A stretch of DNA of 10,302 nt, from contig JASLDB010000289.1 of NCBI GenBank assembly GCA_030151665.1, positions 1-10,302 of the forward strand, given 5' to 3'. This DNA comes from Neisseriaceae bacterium (lineage in GTDB: Bacteria; Pseudomonadota; Gammaproteobacteria; Burkholderiales; Neisseriaceae). The notes under the pieces are model-generated. The model was not told the DNA's origin and did no database searches. It worked only from the letters and a program-made list of their open reading frames with translations. Below are positions 1 to 5,947 of this stretch, piece by piece (position 1 is the first letter of the stretch; each line of letters starts with the position of its first letter). The translations under genes were made by a program, and so were the position numbers.

Positions 1-104
1 TATGACCGCCCCAATAATTGGTGATATTAAATTAATTGCTTGAACAATCTATTCGCCTACCAGTTCCAATGCGCCAGCCATAAGCATCCTTTTAAAAGAT
101 TCAA
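1..104. other. Window edge beyond the IS remnant, no gene recognised
   Basis: This short AT-rich stretch lies beyond the truncated 3' end of the transposase remnant. I see no clear IS right end, meaning no copy of the candidate terminal sequence found near 950-971. On the minus strand a hydrophobic reading runs from about 87 towards base 1, but a TAG at 49-51 interrupts it. It is too short to call a gene. It may be flanking DNA left after deletion of the IS end, or the edge of another broken gene. Confidence 0.3.
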
Positions 105-668
105 TTAATTATACGAAATATAATTACAAATCACGAGTTCGCTGGCTTCTTTTCGATTATATTGGCTCATGGTGGAGTACAAATCCATGACCACTGCCAA
201 ATATCCCCAACCATGAATAGTTTTTAAATACGTAATATCACCAACCCAAACTTCATTGGCAAAGAGCGGGTTAAAGTTTTGATTGAGCAAATTGGGCTTA
301 ATTCTATCGCTTTGGCCTTTCTTGCTTTTGGGTTTGGCTTTGCGTTGTAAGCAATATAAATCCAATTGCTTCATTAGCTTACTAACCTTATAACGCCCAA
401 TTTTAAAGCCTTCGGATCTTAAAATCCCCAATATTTGCCTTGAGCCAATGCGCTTATTTTTTTCTTCAAATATGGTTTCTATCCTAGCTTTTAACCGCAT
501 CTGCTCTGGACTAATCGCACGCCATTTTTTTTTGCTAGCTGTATAAAATGCTGAAAAGCTGACCTTCATGACTTTGCAAAGCAATCTAACTGGATATTGA
601 TGGCGTAAATTTTTAATAAATCGGTATCTTACTTTACGTGCTGCGCAAAGTAAGCGCTCGCCTTTTTT
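105..668 (-). pseudogene. IS3-family transposase orfB, internally deleted and truncated
   Basis: The frame is open from the slippage site down to base 105, about 188 codons, against roughly 270-290 for intact IS3 OrfB proteins. In order it shows the usual N-terminal stretch (KVSFSAFY), an HTH_21-like helical region (GSRQILGILRSEGF...KVSKLMKQL), and the start of the rve/DDE integrase core. The first catalytic Asp is in VWVGDITYL and the second lies in AVVMDLYS. Directly after LYS the protein changes to YNRKEASELVICNYISYN. That looks like the region near the C-terminus of intact relatives (the RKEA...YI..YN part). The middle of the catalytic domain, including the final Glu, therefore appears to have been lost by an in-frame deletion around 165-175. 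The stop then comes before the usual C-terminal RLHSALGY-like block. It is non-functional as a transposase. Confidence 0.82.
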
Positions 669-910
669 AGGATATCTTGCCCCATCTTCAGCTGTTTATT
701 TTCTTTACGTAGACGAATTAATTCAGCTTTTTCATCAGGATTTAATGTTGGTGCCTGTGTTTGTTATGCTTTGCACTTATACAATAAGCTGGTTGCAATA
801 CCCAGCGCTTTGGCTGCTTGTGGTGCAGAGTAGCCTTGTTCTAAGACCAATTTAACGGCTTCATTTTTCAATGTATCAACATGGCGACGGATAGTTCGTT
901 TTAGGGTCAT
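629..910 (-). pseudogene. IS3-family transposase orfA with in-frame stop
   Basis: Reading from the ATG at 908-910, the frame begins MTLKRTIRRHVDTLKNEAVK and continues LVLEQGYSAPQAAKALGIAT. This is the helix-turn-helix of IS3 OrfA proteins. A TAA at 764-766 interrupts it after 48 codons (...LLYKCKA). The same frame then continues with typical OrfA C-terminal sequence (LNPDEKAELIRLRKENKQLK, then QDILKKASAYFA) to a TAA at 629-631, for 93 codons in all. The ENKQLK...ILKKA segment is the leucine-zipper region used for multimerisation. The Cys before the stop sits where relatives often have Trp (LYKW), a second sign of decay. It lies just upstream of orfB and is joined to it by the A6G heptamer. 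Confidence 0.8.
662..668 (-). promoter_or_regulatory. Programmed -1 frameshift heptamer A AAA AAG
   Basis: On the minus strand the orfA codons read CTA AAA AAG GCG, giving a perfect A_AAA_AAG slippery heptamer in the correct phase. Slipping back one base leads into KKGERLLCAARKV and then the long orfB frame without a stop. The zero frame ends at 629-631. This is the established way IS3-family elements make the OrfAB fusion. The site is intact here although both open frames around it are damaged. Confidence 0.75.
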
Positions 911-1147
911 GTTATTACCTTTCTAAAGAGTATTATATTCTCTCAGAAAAGTGTGCGGTTTTATTAAACCAGAACAGTAGATACTGGAGAAAGTGGGTAT
1001 TTTTTTAATGACTATGGTATATTGTTGTTGGTGGTAACTAAATGATTCAGATAATGATTTATTGCCATTCTTGCATACAAGACTATCTATTCTTTTTAGA
1101 ATAATCTGTGTGTGGACACAGTCGATTAACCTCTGGAAGGATTTTGG
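911..1147. other. Intergenic region between IS remnant and membrane-protein gene
   Basis: No gene is supported in this 237-base AT-rich interval. It contains the probable outer end of the IS (up to about 971) and the leader of the following plus-strand gene. A weak promoter candidate is TTGCCA (1062-1067) with TATCTA (1084-1089), 16 bases apart; the match is poor. A purine-rich GGAAGGA at about 1135-1141 precedes the ATG at 1148 and can serve as its ribosome binding site. Confidence 0.4.
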
Positions 1148-1666
1148 ATGAAGCACAAGTGGTTTTTTCTTCCACCTGAAAATTTTGATGAAAGTGTTAG
1201 ACCTAACCAATGGCGTGGTGGAAGAGTTAGGTATTACTATAATCATGCAGATCAATATAAAGGGTATGCATGGCTGCATTTTGAAAAGCAGCATCAAATA
1301 TTAAGTCGCATATTATTTTTATTGGCTTTTTTGCTGGCAGTATTTTTGTATTTTGATTTTCTTGAGAGCAGAGTACATGTTAATTGGCATGATTTTTTTC
1401 AATCTTGGACATCTTATCTGGATATTTTCGTGTTGAATGGCTTGGCTTTACTCATGCTATTGCTTCTGGCGACTTTGATTGTTTTTATTCCGTTAAATTA
1501 TATTGAAAATCAAGTGTATTTTAAGCAATTTCCTTATAAAGGAAATCAATATACAAATGGTTGGTTGATTTTGTATAGCATTAAGTATTTTTTACAATCA
1601 GTATCAACATGCATGCTTTATATTTATTTATTTCCTTTATTGATGATTTTAGTGATGTTTATCTAA
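1148..1666 (+). CDS. Hypothetical three-helix membrane protein
   Basis: This is a 172-residue protein that I do not recognise. The first 50 residues are polar and aromatic-rich (FFLPPENFDE, RVRYYYNHADQYKGY), with no signal peptide, so the N-terminus is probably cytoplasmic. Three hydrophobic segments follow, at about residues 51-70, 92-115 and 150-172. A loop with NYIENQVYFKQFPYKGNQ lies between the second and third. The start at 1148 is supported by GGAAGGA a few bases upstream. The gene is visibly AT-richer than gltX and the genes beyond it, and it abuts an IS remnant, which fits acquired or fast-evolving DNA. The following phosphatase-like gene begins 9 bp after its stop, so the two are probably co-transcribed. 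No function can be assigned. Confidence 0.7.
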   Translation: MKHKWFFLPPENFDESVRPNQWRGGRVRYYYNHADQYKGYAWLHFEKQHQILSRILFLLAFLLAVFLYFDFLESRVHVNWHDFFQSWTSYLDIFVLNGLALLMLLLLATLIVFIPLNYIENQVYFKQFPYKGNQYTNGWLILYSIKYFLQSVSTCMLYIYLFPLLMILVMFI

Positions 1667-1675
1667 AACTATTGG

Positions 1676-2116
1676 ATGAACATGAATACTATTAGTACGA
1701 TAGAAAATGAAAAACCTCATTTTGTGTACAGATCTTTTGACAAAGACGAAGACGAAGACGTTACCATGACACAGAAAAATATCTTATTCATTTGCAGTAA
1801 AAATCGTTGGCGAAGCCCAACTGCTGAGTATATTGCTAAAAAAGATTATCAGTTAAATGCCAAATCCGCAGGGACAAGCCCGAAAGCCAAGCGCAAAGTT
1901 TCCAAAACCTTGTTGGAGTGGGCCGACATTGTTTTGGTGATGGAAGGCAAGCACTTGGATTATTTGTTACAGTCTTTTGCTGATATTGTGGCGCAGAAAG
2001 ATATTCGAGTATTGGATATTCCGGATGTCTACCCTTATATGCACCCCGAGTTGATTGCGCTATTAAGATATGATTTGGCGTTTATTAAACTATCATCTGT
2101 TAAATCCAGCACATAA
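1676..2116 (+). CDS. Low-molecular-weight protein tyrosine phosphatase family protein
   Basis: The protein has the LMW-PTP catalytic P-loop near the start of its folded part: ILFICSKNRWRSPTAE, a C-X5-R signature with Cys40 and Arg46. SAGTSPKAK and WADIVLVMEGKH follow, then DIPDVYPYM, whose Asp117 lines up with the general acid of VPDPYY in classical enzymes. It resembles the short (about 110-residue) LMW-PTP-like family typified by CSRNQWRSPTAE and SAGTSPKA motifs; the cellular substrates of that family are not known to me. The frame opens at 1676 and gives 146 residues. The first 30, including an acidic KDEDEDV tract, precede the conserved domain. An internal ATG at 1766 would give 116 residues, closer to the family size. 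Neither start has a good Shine-Dalgarno sequence, and 1676 is kept because it sits 9 bp after the previous stop. Function is inferred from motifs only. Confidence 0.82.
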   Translation: MNMNTISTIENEKPHFVYRSFDKDEDEDVTMTQKNILFICSKNRWRSPTAEYIAKKDYQLNAKSAGTSPKAKRKVSKTLLEWADIVLVMEGKHLDYLLQSFADIVAQKDIRVLDIPDVYPYMHPELIALLRYDLAFIKLSSVKSST

Positions 2117-2155
2117 AAAAGCTGCTTGGTATCAACATGACACCCAGCAGCTTTT
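2117..2155. terminator. Bidirectional rho-independent terminator between convergent genes
   Basis: AAAAGCTGCT (2117-2126) pairs perfectly with AGCAGCTTTT (2146-2155). After one mismatch, the inner GGT/ACC can add three more pairs. The A-run on one side and the T-run on the other make it work in both directions. It starts directly after the phosphatase stop (2114-2116) and lies 15 bases beyond the stop of the convergent gltX (2170-2172). Confidence 0.85.
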
Positions 2156-2169
2156 CATTTACACCATGC

Positions 2170-3555
2170 TTAAGCGCGGATGCGTTTTAGCACTTCTTCT
2201 TTGCCCAATAATGCCAAGACAGCATCAATCGATGGGGTTTGTGAAGTACCACACACTAAGATGCGTAGTGGCATGCCCAATTTGCCCATTTTGATTTCTT
2301 CATCATCACAAAATGGTTTGAACAAATCGTGGATGCTTTCTGCTGTCCATTCGGTTAAGGCTTCTAGGCGATCAGCAAAGCGAATCATGCGAGCATGGGC
2401 TTCGTCAGACCAGTGTTTTTCCAATTCTTTTTCTGTTGGCGTGGCTTTTTCGTAAAAATACAAGCATTCATCTGCCAATTGGTTTAAGTCTTGGGCACGT
2501 TCTTTGACCATGGCCAATACACTGGTAAGCGCTGGTTTACTGGTGTTGTTAATGCCACGAATACTCAAACGCTCTTGAATGCGATCAGCCAAATCTTCGT
2601 CACAAGTGGCTTTGATGTGTTGGGCATTTAACCACAATAATTTTTCTTGGTTAAAGCGACTGGCAGATGGGCTAACATCTTTTAAGTCAAACCAGTTGAT
2701 GAATTGTTCCATGTTGAAAAATTCATCATCACCATGACCCCAACCTAGGCGGGCTAGGTAGTTTAATAAGGCTTCAGGCAAAATGCCTTGACGATCATAA
2801 TCGGTTACACTCACGGCATCACGGCGTTTTGACATTTTGGCACCGCTCTCATTCAAAATCATGGGCAAATGCGCATATTCTGGTAAGGTTGCCCCCATGG
2901 CTTTTAAAATATTGATTTGTTTTGGGGTGTTGTTGACATGGTCGTCACCACGAATAACTTGGGTAATGCCCATGTCAAAGTCGTCAACCACCACACAAAA
3001 GTTGTAAGTGGGGCTGCCATCGGCACGGGCGATAATTAAGTCATCTAATGTGTTATTGGCAAATTCAATACGGCCTTTAACCAAGTCATCCCAACCTGTG
3101 CTGCCATCGATTGGGGTTTTGAAACGAACTGCAGGCTCGATGCCTTCAGGAATAGGTGGCAATGTTTTGCCTGCTTCTGGGCGCCAGCGACGGTCGTATA
3201 CAAATTGCTCACCTTTGGCTTCTGCAGCTTCGCGCATGGCGGTTAATTCGTCTTTGCTGCAATAGCAATAATACGCGTGGCCAGCATCCAATAATTCTTG
3301 AATCACCACTTTGTAGCGGTCAAAGCGTTGGGTTTGGTAAAAAGGGCCTTCGTCATAGTCTAGACCCACCCAGTGCATACCATCCATAATGGCTTGTACT
3401 GATTCAGGTGTTGAGCGTTCCAAGTCGGTGTCTTCAATGCGCAAAACAAATTGACCTTTGTTTTTTCTGGCATAAGCCCAAGAAAATAAGGCAGTTCTTA
3501 CGCCGCCAATGTGCAAGTAACCAGTGGGACTGGGAGCAAAACGAGTACGAATCAT
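2170..3555 (-). CDS. gltX: Glutamyl-tRNA synthetase
   Basis: This class I aminoacyl-tRNA synthetase charges tRNA-Glu with glutamate in the cytoplasm. From the chosen start it has 461 residues, the usual length. It begins MIRTRFAPSPTGYLHIGGVR, which holds the HIGH-type motif (H15-I-G-G). The Rossmann-fold core follows, with LRIEDTDLERS and the RGDDHVNNTPKQ region, then the KMSKS-type loop KMSKRRDAVSV (about 240-250) and an alpha-helical anticodon-binding C-terminal half. An ATG 15 bases upstream (3568-3570) would add MGCTD. I prefer 3553-3555 because family members begin almost at RTRFAPSPTG. A YYCYC pair (Cys97, Cys99) resembles half of the zinc site seen in some GluRS, but the following YDRRWR lacks the second Cys, so zinc binding is doubtful. 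It diverges from the phosphatase-cls cluster and converges with the LMW-PTP gene. Confidence 0.97.
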   Translation of the reverse strand: MIRTRFAPSPTGYLHIGGVRTALFSWAYARKNKGQFVLRIEDTDLERSTPESVQAIMDGMHWVGLDYDEGPFYQTQRFDRYKVVIQELLDAGHAYYCYCSKDELTAMREAAEAKGEQFVYDRRWRPEAGKTLPPIPEGIEPAVRFKTPIDGSTGWDDLVKGRIEFANNTLDDLIIARADGSPTYNFCVVVDDFDMGITQVIRGDDHVNNTPKQINILKAMGATLPEYAHLPMILNESGAKMSKRRDAVSVTDYDRQGILPEALLNYLARLGWGHGDDEFFNMEQFINWFDLKDVSPSASRFNQEKLLWLNAQHIKATCDEDLADRIQERLSIRGINNTSKPALTSVLAMVKERAQDLNQLADECLYFYEKATPTEKELEKHWSDEAHARMIRFADRLEALTEWTAESIHDLFKPFCDDEEIKMGKLGMPLRILVCGTSQTPSIDAVLALLGKEEVLKRIRA

Positions 3556-3757
3556 GTCAGTACAACCCATAATAGCAATTAATCATGGCGATATTGTACG
3601 CTGAAGGCGGGCTATCGCCTAGTTTTTGTGGTGCTTGTTGTTTTATTTTGCATGCCTGTTGAGTCAATAAAGAACCTGTATCAATCGCTAAGGTGTTATG
3701 GTGGCGATATGGGATAACTGGGCTTTAAATGATTTGGCATGATGTCAGTAAAATTAA

Positions 3758-3766
3758 TGCTAGAAT
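3758..3766 (+). promoter_or_regulatory. Putative extended -10 promoter for the phosphatase-cls operon
   Basis: TGC directly followed by TAGAAT gives a TGn extended -10 element (TAGAAT matches TATAAT at 5 of 6). TTGGCA at 3734-3739 is a good -35 by sequence but is 21 bases away, too far for an ordinary spacer, so the promoter would have to rely on the extended -10. The predicted start near 3773 leaves a leader of about 60 bases before the ATG at 3834. Confidence 0.4.
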
Positions 3767-3817
3767 ACTGCAAGTTATTCTGAATAAAATAAATTGGCGA
3801 TGTGCCAAATTTTGCCA

Positions 3818-3823
3818 AGAAGG
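3818..3823 (+). promoter_or_regulatory. Ribosome binding site that decides the phosphatase start
   Basis: AGAAGG lies 10 bases before the ATG at 3834. No comparable site precedes the in-frame ATG at 3729. Starting at 3834 also places a clean signal peptide at the N-terminus, so the two lines of evidence agree. Confidence 0.6.
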
Positions 3824-3833
3824 TAAACAACAG

Positions 3834-4436
3834 ATGATTTTGCAAACAATGAAAAAAGGGCTTTTTGTCATGGCCATGGTGGCTGGATTCTTGCCAATGG
3901 CATGGGCCAATGAAGCACCTGAATCTTTGTACCAAGCCAGTGTGGTGGACATCGAGCACAATTGGCATCAAGTCAGTCCGCTTTTGTATCGCTCTGAGCA
4001 ACCTGTCGCCAAAAACATTGTTGGTTTTCAAGAAAAAGGCATTAAAACCATTGTGAATTTGCGCTTTTTTAACCGTGATGAAGACACTGAAAATTTGGGC
4101 AATAGCGGGTTTAATTTGATTAATAAACCGTTACTGACTTGGTCAATTCACCCCAAAGAGGTGGCATCCATTTTGCATGTGATTAAAGCACAGCAAAAAG
4201 AAGGGGCAGTATTGGTGCATTGCTACCATGGCTCGGATCGCACAGGTTTGATTATTGGTATGTATCGCATTGTTTATGAAAACTGGCCAATTGAAAAAGC
4301 GTATGACGAAATGAAAAATGGCCCATACCGTTTTAGCCCGTTTTGGACCAATATCACGGCTTTATTTACCGATGAAAAAGTGGCTGAGATTAAAGCTGAA
4401 CTGACCAAATTAAATGAAGCATCGATAGCACATTAA
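3834..4436 (+). CDS. Exported dual-specificity/tyrosine phosphatase-like protein
   Basis: The 200-residue precursor starts with a signal peptide: MKKG from residue 6, a hydrophobic core, and AWA before NEAP, with predicted cleavage after residue 25. The mature protein would act in the periplasm. The catalytic signature of cysteine phosphatases is complete: VHCYHGSDRTG with His129, Cys130 and Arg136 (HC-X5-R). Upstream LYRSEQP and IVNLRFFNRDED are typical of the small DSP family that also includes Siw14-like and related bacterial enzymes. The general-acid residue is not obvious. The substrate cannot be read from the sequence: phosphoprotein, inositol phosphate or phospholipid phosphate are all possible. 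Cardiolipin synthase begins 9 bp after its stop, which makes a phospholipid phosphate substrate such as phosphatidylglycerophosphate worth considering, but this is inference. A reading from 3729 would bury the signal peptide and is rejected. Confidence 0.87.
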   Translation: MILQTMKKGLFVMAMVAGFLPMAWANEAPESLYQASVVDIEHNWHQVSPLLYRSEQPVAKNIVGFQEKGIKTIVNLRFFNRDEDTENLGNSGFNLINKPLLTWSIHPKEVASILHVIKAQQKEGAVLVHCYHGSDRTGLIIGMYRIVYENWPIEKAYDEMKNGPYRFSPFWTNITALFTDEKVAEIKAELTKLNEASIAH

Positions 4437-4445
4437 AGAGATAGC

Positions 4446-5936
4446 ATGAACTGGACGATTCCTTGGGGTTTGATTTTTTTATTGATACACATTGGTTTAA
4501 CGGCGTTTATTACCATACGACTGCTGTTTCAAAAACGGGCAATTGGGGCTATCTTTGGTTGGTTGATTGTGGTCTATGTGGTGCCCTATGTGGGGGTAAT
4601 TGGTTATATGCTCATTGGTGAGCCACGCTTAGGTCGTTCTCGTCATGTGCGCAAAAATGAAATGTATGAATTTTATCGGGTGTTCAATGATCAGCATTTA
4701 CCTGATTTGGCTGAAAAAAACAGCGCAACCTTGCCTTTGAAACAACAAGGCATGAGCGATTTGGCACGCAATATCACAGGTTTTTCTGCCAGTGATGGCA
4801 ATGCCATGCAATTACTCAATACCACTGACAGTATTTTGAATAGCATGATTGCAGATATTCATGCGGCAAAAGACAGTTGTTTGCTGGAGTTTTACATTAT
4901 TGAACCGGCTGGGCGAGTGGGGCAGTTATTGGAAGCATTGATGGCTGCCAGTGCCAGGGGTGTGAATTGTAAAATTCTGGCCGATGCGGTGGGAAGTCGC
5001 CATTTTTTCAAAACTGAATGGGTCAGTAAGCTTAGAAATGCAGGGGTGCATGTAACAGAAGCTTTGAGTGTGGGTTTAATCAAGACATTTTTTGTCCGCA
5101 GTGATTTACGCAATCACCGCAAGATTTTGGTGGTCGATAATAGTGTAGCGTATACCGGCAGCTTTAACTTGGTTGACCCAAAATTTTTCAAGCAAGATTC
5201 TGGTGTGGGTGAGTGGGTCGATGTGATGATGCGTTGCGAAGGTCCTGTGGTTGAAGCCATGATGGCGGTTTTTTATGCTGACCTTGCAGTGGAAAATGAA
5301 GACAATCTGCGAGAAGTGCAAGACACCTTGTTAACCTATACAGAAGACAAGAACAAAGCAGCGTATTTAACCACCCATCGAGCAGGTGATGTGGTGGCGC
5401 AGATGATTCCATCGGAGCCCGATGAAGAACACCATGTGATTTATGAAACCATTATTTGTGCGATTCATGGTGCAGCAAAACGAGTGGTGATTACCACGCC
5501 TTATTTTGTGCCTGATGAAACCTTGCTTTTGGCATTGAGTACGGCAGCAAAACGGGGTGTTGATGTCACGCTAATCATGCCCAAAAAAATCGACTCAGTG
5601 TTAGTGCGCCATGCGACTCGCGCATATTTCGACTTATTATTGCGAGATGGGGTGAAACTGGCCTTGTTTGATGGTGGCTTATTGCATGCCAAAACCGTGG
5701 TGATTGATGATGATTATGTGTTGTTTGGTACGGTGAACATTGATATGCGCAGTTTCTTCTTGAACTTGGAAGTGAGTTTGGCCATTTACGATGCCAAAAT
5801 CACCCAAATGGTGTCACAACAGCAAGAAAAATACTTGGAACAGTGTGAATATTTGAAACATGAGCGTTGGGCGAAGCGCCCACATGTTCGGGTGCTAATC
5901 GAAAACATTGTTCGTTTGTTTAGTCCTTTGTTGTAA
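4446..5936 (+). CDS. cls: Cardiolipin synthase (ClsA type)
   Basis: This phospholipase D superfamily enzyme of the inner membrane condenses two phosphatidylglycerol molecules into cardiolipin and glycerol. At 496 residues it is close to ClsA size. Two N-terminal membrane helices (about 5-27 and 34-57) match the ClsA form. Both HKD motifs are complete: HRKILVVDNSVAYTGSFN (His224, Lys226, Asp231) and HAKTVVIDDDYVLFGTVNID (His414, Lys416, Asp421). The TPYFVPDETL block is also characteristic. The ATG follows AAAGAGA with suitable spacing, 9 bp after the phosphatase stop, so translation is probably coupled to that gene. priA follows 11 bp after the stop. Bacterial paralogues ClsB and ClsC lack the two N-terminal helices, which favours ClsA here. 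Confidence 0.94.
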   Translation: MNWTIPWGLIFLLIHIGLTAFITIRLLFQKRAIGAIFGWLIVVYVVPYVGVIGYMLIGEPRLGRSRHVRKNEMYEFYRVFNDQHLPDLAEKNSATLPLKQQGMSDLARNITGFSASDGNAMQLLNTTDSILNSMIADIHAAKDSCLLEFYIIEPAGRVGQLLEALMAASARGVNCKILADAVGSRHFFKTEWVSKLRNAGVHVTEALSVGLIKTFFVRSDLRNHRKILVVDNSVAYTGSFNLVDPKFFKQDSGVGEWVDVMMRCEGPVVEAMMAVFYADLAVENEDNLREVQDTLLTYTEDKNKAAYLTTHRAGDVVAQMIPSEPDEEHHVIYETIICAIHGAAKRVVITTPYFVPDETLLLALSTAAKRGVDVTLIMPKKIDSVLVRHATRAYFDLLLRDGVKLALFDGGLLHAKTVVIDDDYVLFGTVNIDMRSFFLNLEVSLAIYDAKITQMVSQQQEKYLEQCEYLKHERWAKRPHVRVLIENIVRLFSPLL

Positions 5937-5947
5937 GGTTGTCTTTC

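Larger units (their letters stand above)
105..971 (-). mobile_element. Decayed IS3-family insertion sequence (remnant)
   Basis: This is a minus-strand element with the IS3 layout: a small orfA followed in the -1 frame by an orfB integrase-type transposase. The A6G slippage heptamer at 662-668 connects the two frames. Both reading frames are damaged. orfA has an in-frame TAA, and orfB lacks its central and C-terminal catalytic part. A candidate outer end on the orfA side is near 971, where the minus strand starts TGG and reads into ACCGCACAC, in line with the TG...CA ends common in this family. I could not find a matching inverted copy on the other side, so the right end is probably deleted. 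The end coordinates are therefore approximate. The element should be unable to move by itself. Confidence 0.8.
3571..3833. other. Divergent intergenic region, gltX / phosphatase-cls operon
   Basis: No gene is supported here. The region must hold promoters for both directions. For gltX (minus strand) there is TTGACT at 3662-3667 with TAAAAC 16 bases on, and a separate TACAAT at 3593-3598 with no clear -35. For the plus strand the best candidate is the extended -10 near 3758-3766. Structural signals include the word GGCGATA at 3587-3593, its inverted copy TATCGCC at 3613-3619, and a nested five-pair stem AGGCG/CGCCT (3605-3609 with 3616-3620) followed by AGTTTTT. A plus-strand ATG at 3729 is in frame with the phosphatase but lies upstream of the better start. 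Confidence 0.45.

Noticed and set aside
3..98. Minus-strand hydrophobic reading MLMAGALELVGE, stop, then IVQAINLISPIIGAVI at the window edge
   Set aside because: A TAG at 49-51 interrupts it, it is very short, it is cut by the window edge, and I recognise no family.
923..1297. 124-codon minus-strand open frame overlapping the start of the membrane-protein gene
   Set aside because: It has no recognisable domain, it overlaps the better-supported plus-strand gene, and its composition is that of antisense to AT-rich DNA.
3605..3627. Plus-strand rho-independent terminator AGGCG/CGCCT plus AGTTTTT
   Set aside because: No plus-strand gene ends there, and the stem is only five pairs, so it is reported only as a possible structural element.
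3729..3833. Longer N-terminus of the phosphatase starting at the ATG at 3729
   Set aside because: It has no ribosome binding site, it lies across the best promoter candidate, and it would bury a clear signal peptide.
5939..5947. TTG start for priA
   Set aside because: The ATG at 5948 is better placed after AAGG, and PriA proteins normally begin close to the YxVAIDVPL segment.
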